NCBI RefSeq assembly: GCF_026626335.1
Contig: NZ_JAPNTZ010000001.1
Span: 682,001-746,000, forward strand
Length of the DNA stretch: 64,000 nucleotides
From: Paractinoplanes pyxinae
GTDB taxonomy: Bacteria > Actinomycetota > Actinomycetes > Mycobacteriales > Micromonosporaceae
Direction: 5' to 3'
Below are positions 59,239 to 64,000 of this stretch, piece by piece (position 1 is the stretch's first letter; each line of letters begins with the position of its first letter). The notes under the pieces are model-generated. The model was not told the origin of the DNA. It was given only the letters and a program-made list of their open reading frames with translations, and ran no database searches. The position numbers and the translations under genes are program-made.

Positions 59239-60050
59239 GCGCGGTTGTCATCAACGGCCTCGCCGTGACCTACAAGCGGCCCGGCCGCGGGCTGCGCCAG
59301 GAGACGTTCAAGGCGGTGGACGACGTCTCGTTCACCATCGAGCCCGGCCGCACGCTCGGGCTGGCCGGCGAGTCCGGCTCCGGCAAGAGCAGCGTGGCCC
59401 GGGCCCTGATGCGGGTGGTCGAGCCGTCCGGCGGCTCGGTGCTGATCGGCGGCCAGGAGGTCACCAAGCTGCGCGGGGGAGACCTGCGCAAGTTCCGCCG
59501 GCACATGCAGATGGTGTTCCAGGACCCGTACGACTCGCTCAACCCCCGGCTCACGGCGGGCGACAACATCGCCGAGGCGCTGACCGCGGCCGGCGTGTCC
59601 CGGCCCGACCACACGTCCCGGACGCGGGAACTGCTCGACCGGGTCGGGTTGCCGGCCGCGTTCGCCCGGCGTTACCCGCACCAGATCTCGGGCGGTCAGC
59701 GGCAGCGGGTCTCGATCGCCCGCGCCCTGGCCGTCGGCCCGCAGGTGCTGGTGTGCGACGAGGCCGTCTCGGCGCTCGACGTCTCGGTGCGGGCCCAGAT
59801 CCTCAACCTGCTCAAGGACCTGCAGGACGCGGACGGGCTGGCCTACCTGTTCATCTCGCACGACATGTCGACGCTGCGGTTCATGGCCGACGACATCGCC
59901 ATCATGCGCGGCGGCCGGATCGTCGAGCACGGGCCGAGCGCCGACGTGTTCGCCCGGCCGGAACACCCGTACACCCGGGAACTGATCGCCGCCATCCCGG
60001 AGCCCGGCGCCGGCCGCCGGCGCCGCCGCACCGCAGAGGAGGTCCGATGA
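59235..60050 (+). CDS. Opp/Dpp-type ABC ATPase (DppF-like)
   Basis: A 271-residue second ATPase. GESGSGKSSVARALM, HQISGGQRQRVSIARAL, VLVCDEAVSALDVS and FISHDMSTL are present; Glu of Walker B is followed by Ala instead of Pro (DEAVS). It lacks the C-terminal cysteine extension, shorter than usual (about 320), and ends in an Arg-rich tail. Pairs with the preceding ATPase. Confidence 0.9.
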   Translation: MSAVVINGLAVTYKRPGRGLRQETFKAVDDVSFTIEPGRTLGLAGESGSGKSSVARALMRVVEPSGGSVLIGGQEVTKLRGGDLRKFRRHMQMVFQDPYDSLNPRLTAGDNIAEALTAAGVSRPDHTSRTRELLDRVGLPAAFARRYPHQISGGQRQRVSIARALAVGPQVLVCDEAVSALDVSVRAQILNLLKDLQDADGLAYLFISHDMSTLRFMADDIAIMRGGRIVEHGPSADVFARPEHPYTRELIAAIPEPGAGRRRRRTAEEVR

Positions 60051-60949
60051 CCGCCCCGCTCGAGATTCCCCAGGGCGACCCCGCCCTGCCCGGCTTCGGC
60101 CTGCGGGCCTGGCGCAGCCTCCGCAAGGACTGGCCGGCCTTGCTGTCGATCGTGCTGCTCGTGCTGCTGGCCCTGGCCGCGATCCTCGCGCCGCTGCTGG
60201 CCCCGCATCCGCCGCTGGCCACCTACCCGGACGGTCTGCAGGCCAACGGCGCGCCGGTCGGACCGGGCGGCGACTTCCCGCTCGGCGCCGACCCCAACGG
60301 CCGCGACGTGCTCTCCCGCCTGCTCTACGGCGCGCGGGTCTCGCTGGTCATCGGCATCCTGGCCAACGGCCTGGCCACCGTGATGGGGGTGCTGGTCGGC
60401 CTGGTCGCCGGCTATCTGGGCGGCTGGACCGAGACCGTGCTGATGCGGATCACCGACGTCATCATGTCGTTCCCGATCCTGCTGTTCTGCATCGCGCTGA
60501 TCGCGGTGACCGGGCCCAGCGCCAAGAACGTGGTGTTCGTGATCGCGCTGATCTACTGGACGGCGCTGGCCCGGATCGTGCGCAGCCTGGTGCTCTCGCT
60601 CAAGGAGCGCGAGTTCGTGGTGGCCGCGCGCACGCTGGGCCTCTCGCACTGGCGGATCATGCGCAAGCACCTGTTCCCGCACCTGGTGCCCACGATCATC
60701 GTGTACGCCACGCTCGGCGTCGCGTCGTCGATCCTCATCGAGGCCTCGCTGTCCTTCCTGGGCGTCGGGGTGCCGGTGCCCGACCCGTCCTGGGGCCAGA
60801 TGATCGAGCAGGGCAAGGACTACTTCCAGATCGCGCCCTGGCTGCTGTTCGCCCCCGGCGTCTGCCTGATCCTCACCGTCCTGGCCTTCAACCTGGCCGG
60901 CGACTGGCTTCGCGACCTGCTCGACCCGACCGCACCGGAGCGCCGCTGA
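60047..60949 (+). CDS. Opp/Dpp-type ABC permease (DppC-like)
   Basis: A 300-residue membrane protein. One N-terminal helix (ALLSIVLLVLLALAAILAP), a periplasmic loop with FPLGADPNGRDVLSRLLYGARVSL, five further helices and the EAA loop VVAARTLGLSHWRIMRKHLFPHL. Works with the DppB-like permease. Overlaps both neighbours. Confidence 0.92.
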   Translation: MTAPLEIPQGDPALPGFGLRAWRSLRKDWPALLSIVLLVLLALAAILAPLLAPHPPLATYPDGLQANGAPVGPGGDFPLGADPNGRDVLSRLLYGARVSLVIGILANGLATVMGVLVGLVAGYLGGWTETVLMRITDVIMSFPILLFCIALIAVTGPSAKNVVFVIALIYWTALARIVRSLVLSLKEREFVVAARTLGLSHWRIMRKHLFPHLVPTIIVYATLGVASSILIEASLSFLGVGVPVPDPSWGQMIEQGKDYFQIAPWLLFAPGVCLILTVLAFNLAGDWLRDLLDPTAPERR

Positions 60950-61875
60950 TGAGCCGTTTCCTGCTGCGCCGCCTGCCCCAGGCGCTCATCGTCCTGTTCG
61001 GCGTGGTCACCCTCGCCTTCCTGATGACCCACGTGGTGCCGGGTGACCCGGCCCGGCTCATCGCCGGCCCCAACGCCAGCGCGGCCACGGTCGCCTCGAT
61101 CCACCACGAGCTGGGGCTGGACCGCTCGCTCGGCTACCAGTACTGGACCTACCTGCGCCAGGCGGTGCAGGGCGACCTTGGTACGAGTTACGCCCTGCAG
61201 GGCACGTCGGTGGCCTCGGCCATCGGGCACGCGCTGCCGGTCAGCGCGGCGGTGGCCGTGCTGGGAGTGTTGTGGGAGGTGCTGCTCGGCGTGCCGATCG
61301 GGATCATCGCCGCCTACCGGCCGCGGGGCCTGCTCGACCGGGCCACCACGTTCGGCTCGCTGATCGGGTTGTCGGCGCCGCCGTTCTGGCTCGGGCTGTT
61401 GCTGCTGTACGCGCTCGCCTACAAGAGCAGCGTCTTCCCGCTCAGTGGCTACTCCAACCCGTACATCAATTATCTGATCCTGCCGTCGTTCACTCTCGGA
61501 CTGGGTGGGGCGGCCTGGTACGCCCGGCTCACCCGGACCAACATGCTCGAGGCGCTGCGCAGCCCGTACGTGCAGACCGCGCGGGCCAAGGGCATGCCCG
61601 AGAGCGTCATCCTGCTGCGGCACTGCCTGCGCAACGTGCTCAGCCCGCTGCTGACCATGCTCGGCATGGACCTCGGCTACTTCCTCGGTGGCGTGGTCGT
61701 CATCGAGTCCGTGTTCGGCCTGCCCGGCGTCGGCAAGCTCACCTTCGACGCCATCGGCACCCTCGACATTCCCATGATCACCGGCGCCGTCCTCTTCGCC
61801 GCCCTCTTCATCGTCGTGATGAACCTGCTGGTCGACCTCGCCTACGCGGCGATCGACCCGCGCGTACGTCGCTAG
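60949..61875 (+). CDS. Opp/Dpp-type ABC permease (DppB-like)
   Basis: A 308-residue membrane protein. It opens FLLRRLPQALIVLFGVVTLAFLM, with HVVPGDPA, LGLDRSLGYQYWTYLRQAVQG and the EAA loop QTARAKGMPESVILLRHCLRN. TGATG overlap with the previous gene. Gene order SBP-D-F-C-B is inverted relative to the common B-C-D-F order. Confidence 0.92.
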   Translation: MSRFLLRRLPQALIVLFGVVTLAFLMTHVVPGDPARLIAGPNASAATVASIHHELGLDRSLGYQYWTYLRQAVQGDLGTSYALQGTSVASAIGHALPVSAAVAVLGVLWEVLLGVPIGIIAAYRPRGLLDRATTFGSLIGLSAPPFWLGLLLLYALAYKSSVFPLSGYSNPYINYLILPSFTLGLGGAAWYARLTRTNMLEALRSPYVQTARAKGMPESVILLRHCLRNVLSPLLTMLGMDLGYFLGGVVVIESVFGLPGVGKLTFDAIGTLDIPMITGAVLFAALFIVVMNLLVDLAYAAIDPRVRR

Positions 61876-61897
61876 CTCCTGAAAGGAACCCCCCTCC

Positions 61898-63019
61898 ATG
61901 ACTGACAAACTTCGTGTCGCCGTTGTCGGCGCCGGCCGCTGGGCCCAGCGGGCGCACATCCCGGGCTGGCAGCGCGACCCCCGGGTCGAGGTCGTCGCGC
62001 TGGCCGACACCGACCCGGCGATCCTGGCCGAGGCGGGCGAGAAGTTCGGCGTACGCAAGCTGGTGACCGACTATCGCGAGCTCTGCGCCGACCCCGACAT
62101 CGACGTGATCGACGTGGCCACGGCCAACCGCGCGCACTACGAGATCTCGGCCGCCGCGCTCGAGGCGGGCAAGCACGTGCTGTGCGAGAAGCCGGTGCAC
62201 CACGACTTCCACGAGACACGGGCGCTCTCGGAGCTGGCCAAGACCAAGGGCGTGAAGACCAAGCTGGGCTTCACCTTCCGCTACGCGCCGGCCGTGCAGT
62301 ACGCCAAGAGCCTGATCGACGCCGGGTTCGTGGGCACGCCGTACATCTTCAACGGCTACGAGCAGAACAGCCAGTGGATCGACCCGGCCACGCCGATGCG
62401 CCAGGTCGACCCCAACGCTGACCCGGACGTCATCGCCACGTCGTCGATCGAGGGCTACGGCGCGCCGATCATCGACATCATGCACTGGTGGAGCGGCGCC
62501 GAACTCGAGTCGGTGGTGGGCACCATGCGCAACTTCGTGCCGGAGCGGATGGTCCGCGACACCGGAAAGACGCAGCGGCTGAACATCGACGACGGCGACA
62601 TGTGGATCGGCGAGTTCTCCAACGGCATGCTGGCCTCGATCCAGTCGTCGTACGTGACGGTGGGCAACTTCCCCGGCATCGAGGCCCGGATCTACGGCTC
62701 CGAGGGCGCGATCATCGTTCGGCTGGTCGACGAGTTCGGCATCTGCCAGACCATCAAGACGGCCACCAAGAACGAGGTGGAGTTCGTCGAGCGGCCGATC
62801 CCGCAAGAGTTCTTCCCGACCGGCGGCACCTCGGAGGAGGACTGGGACTTCCTGTTCTACTCGTGCCTCTGCCAGGACTTCGCGACCGAGATTCTTTCCG
62901 GTGGCGCGGCCAACCAGGGCGACTTCGGGCAGGGCGCTCTGGTGCAAGAGACCATCAACGCGTACGAGCGTTCTTTCCGCTCGCGCTCGTGGGTCAACCT
63001 GCCGCTGGACGCCGCATGA
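61898..63019 (+). CDS. Gfo/Idh/MocA-family oxidoreductase
   Basis: A 373-residue NAD(P)-dependent enzyme. VAVVGAGRWAQRAHIPGW is the dinucleotide site, HVLCEKPVHHD holds the conserved EKP lysine, and GYGAPIIDIMHWWSG the DxxxH catalytic segment. Members oxidise sugars, inositols or related polyols. GAAAGGAAC precedes the ATG. Its presence suggests the imported compound has a sugar or polyol part. ATGA overlap with the TldD gene. Confidence 0.92.
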   Translation: MTDKLRVAVVGAGRWAQRAHIPGWQRDPRVEVVALADTDPAILAEAGEKFGVRKLVTDYRELCADPDIDVIDVATANRAHYEISAAALEAGKHVLCEKPVHHDFHETRALSELAKTKGVKTKLGFTFRYAPAVQYAKSLIDAGFVGTPYIFNGYEQNSQWIDPATPMRQVDPNADPDVIATSSIEGYGAPIIDIMHWWSGAELESVVGTMRNFVPERMVRDTGKTQRLNIDDGDMWIGEFSNGMLASIQSSYVTVGNFPGIEARIYGSEGAIIVRLVDEFGICQTIKTATKNEVEFVERPIPQEFFPTGGTSEEDWDFLFYSCLCQDFATEILSGGAANQGDFGQGALVQETINAYERSFRSRSWVNLPLDAA

Positions 63020-64000
63020 GCGCGCATTCCTGGGGATCTCTCGCTTCCTCCGCCACCGCGCGCGACATTCTGGACTCGGCGCTCGCCGCCGTGTCGGACA
63101 GATCGGAATTCGCCGACGTACGGCTGATCGAGGCCGAGGAGATGCGGTCGTACATCAGCCTGGGCGGCGATCCGGACGAGCGGATCGAGCAGAACATAGG
63201 CATCGGTGTACGAGTTCTGGTCGACGGGCAGTGGGGCTTCGCGGCCCGTCCGCTGGCCTCCGCGGCCGATGCTGCGGTCGCGGCTCGGGATGCGCACGCC
63301 TCGGCGGTCGCGCTGGCCGGCTCGGGCAAGCCGGTGTCGCTGCCGCCGCGCGAGCCGTCCAGCGGTTCGTATGCGACCTCCGTCGGCGAGGACCCGTTCG
63401 CGGTGCCGACCGCGCGGCGGTACGAGCTGCTGGCCGACTGGCTCGCTGCCGCCTCCGCGCCGGCCGAAGTGGCGGCCGTGCAGGCCGGGATCAACGCCAA
63501 GCGCCAGCACCGCCACTACGCCGACACCGAGGGCTCGCGGCAGCACCAGCACTTCGTCGAGACCGGGGCGATGGTGCTGGTCACCGCGCGCGGCCACGGC
63601 GACGTGCAGCGGCGAAGCTACCCCAACTCGTTCCACGGCAACACGGCCGCGGCCGGCTGGGAGTACCTGTCCTCGCTGTCGATGACCGAGCAGGCGGCGC
63701 GGGTCGGCGAGGAGGCGGTCATGCTTCTCACCGCGCCGGTCGCCGCGCCCGGCCGGGCCGACGTGGTGATCGGGCCGCAGCAGGTGTCCCTGCAGATTCA
63801 CGAGTCCAGCGGGCACGCCCTCGAACTCGACCGAATCCTGGGCGACGAGGCCAACTACGCGGGCACGTCGTTCATCCGGCCCGAGGACATCGGGTCGCTG
63901 CGGTACGGCTCGGAGGCGGTCACCATCACCTCCGACCCGACCGTGCCCGGCACCCGGGGCAGCTTCGCCTTCGACGACGAGGGCACGCCGGCCCGGGCCT
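63016..64000 (+). CDS. TldD/PmbA-family metallopeptidase, N-terminal part
   Basis: At least 328 residues, cut by the window edge. IHESSGHALELDRILGDEANYAG is the HExxxH-type zinc motif of TldD, and FADVRLIEAEEMRSYISLG resembles its N-terminal domain. TldD acts with TldE/PmbA as a heterodimeric protease that trims unfolded peptides (microcin B17, CcdA). A TldE gene is expected just to the right. In this operon it may split peptides or peptide-like conjugates brought in by the Opp-type transporter. Confidence 0.9.
   Translation, partial: MSAHSWGSLASSATARDILDSALAAVSDRSEFADVRLIEAEEMRSYISLGGDPDERIEQNIGIGVRVLVDGQWGFAARPLASAADAAVAARDAHASAVALAGSGKPVSLPPREPSSGSYATSVGEDPFAVPTARRYELLADWLAAASAPAEVAAVQAGINAKRQHRHYADTEGSRQHQHFVETGAMVLVTARGHGDVQRRSYPNSFHGNTAAAGWEYLSSLSMTEQAARVGEEAVMLLTAPVAAPGRADVVIGPQQVSLQIHESSGHALELDRILGDEANYAGTSFIRPEDIGSLRYGSEAVTITSDPTVPGTRGSFAFDDEGTPARA

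Overview
The window is very GC-rich DNA with ATG/GTG/TTG starts, dense 4-bp ATGA/GTGA gene overlaps, many TANNNT promoters placed 6-7 nt before start codons (leaderless genes), secreted glycanases, an ECF sigma factor fusion and a ClpP pair with a ClgR-type regulator. This fits a filamentous actinobacterium, most likely Micromonosporaceae (Actinoplanes-like). That assignment is inferred from gene content and style; no rRNA or other marker is present.

Layout. 1-3.1 kb: the end of a subtilase, a lipoprotein, an ArsR/SRPBCC pair and a GGCT-fold protein split by a 39-bp repeat. 3.2-6.4 kb: a secreted GH3 enzyme behind a CebR-type operator, followed by a 93-bp tandem repeat array. 6.4-16.7 kb: mixed genes (RCC1 propeller, methyltransferase, HEAT and SMI1 proteins, SGNH hydrolase, esterase, DHA2 exporter, three TetR regulators with visible operators). 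16.8-21.2 kb: GH81 beta-1,3-glucanase and GH62 arabinofuranosidase. 21.5-24.8 kb: an ECF sigma factor fused to a ZAS-like zinc motif, a membrane segment and an arabinose-binding AbfB domain, then clpP1-clpP2 and a convergent clgR-like gene.

24.9-32.6 kb: two SDRs, an MmyB-type regulator and a fructose-type frcRBCAK-like sugar ABC locus with a ROK regulator, then a broken GNAT gene. 32.6-38.1 kb: NUDIX and a five-gene catabolic operon (MFS, FAD enzyme, DHDPS-family aldolase/lyase, TRIC-like channel, GntR). 38.1-43.3 kb: a membrane protein with a Rossmann-like C-terminal domain, a secreted protein with 17 RGD-containing repeats, GH16 and ThrE. 43.3-47.5 kb: a tightly coupled five-gene operon (PaaK-like ligase, ABM protein, two paralogous beta-sandwich proteins, amidohydrolase with an N-terminal beta-sandwich) that I cannot assign to a known pathway. 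47.6-52.7 kb: serine hydrolase, nucleoside hydrolase, small protein and a large LuxR regulator. 52.8-64 kb: an eleven-gene catabolic/transport operon (2-hydroxyacid dehydrogenase, DHDPS-family, SDR, aminotransferase, Opp-type ABC transporter, Gfo/Idh, TldD) running off the right edge.

The functional themes are polysaccharide breakdown and sugar/peptide uptake with local regulators. A second theme is unusual: at least five unrelated tandem repeats with periods divisible by three (93, 39, 27, 24 and 18 bp), two of them inserted inside otherwise recognisable protein domains.
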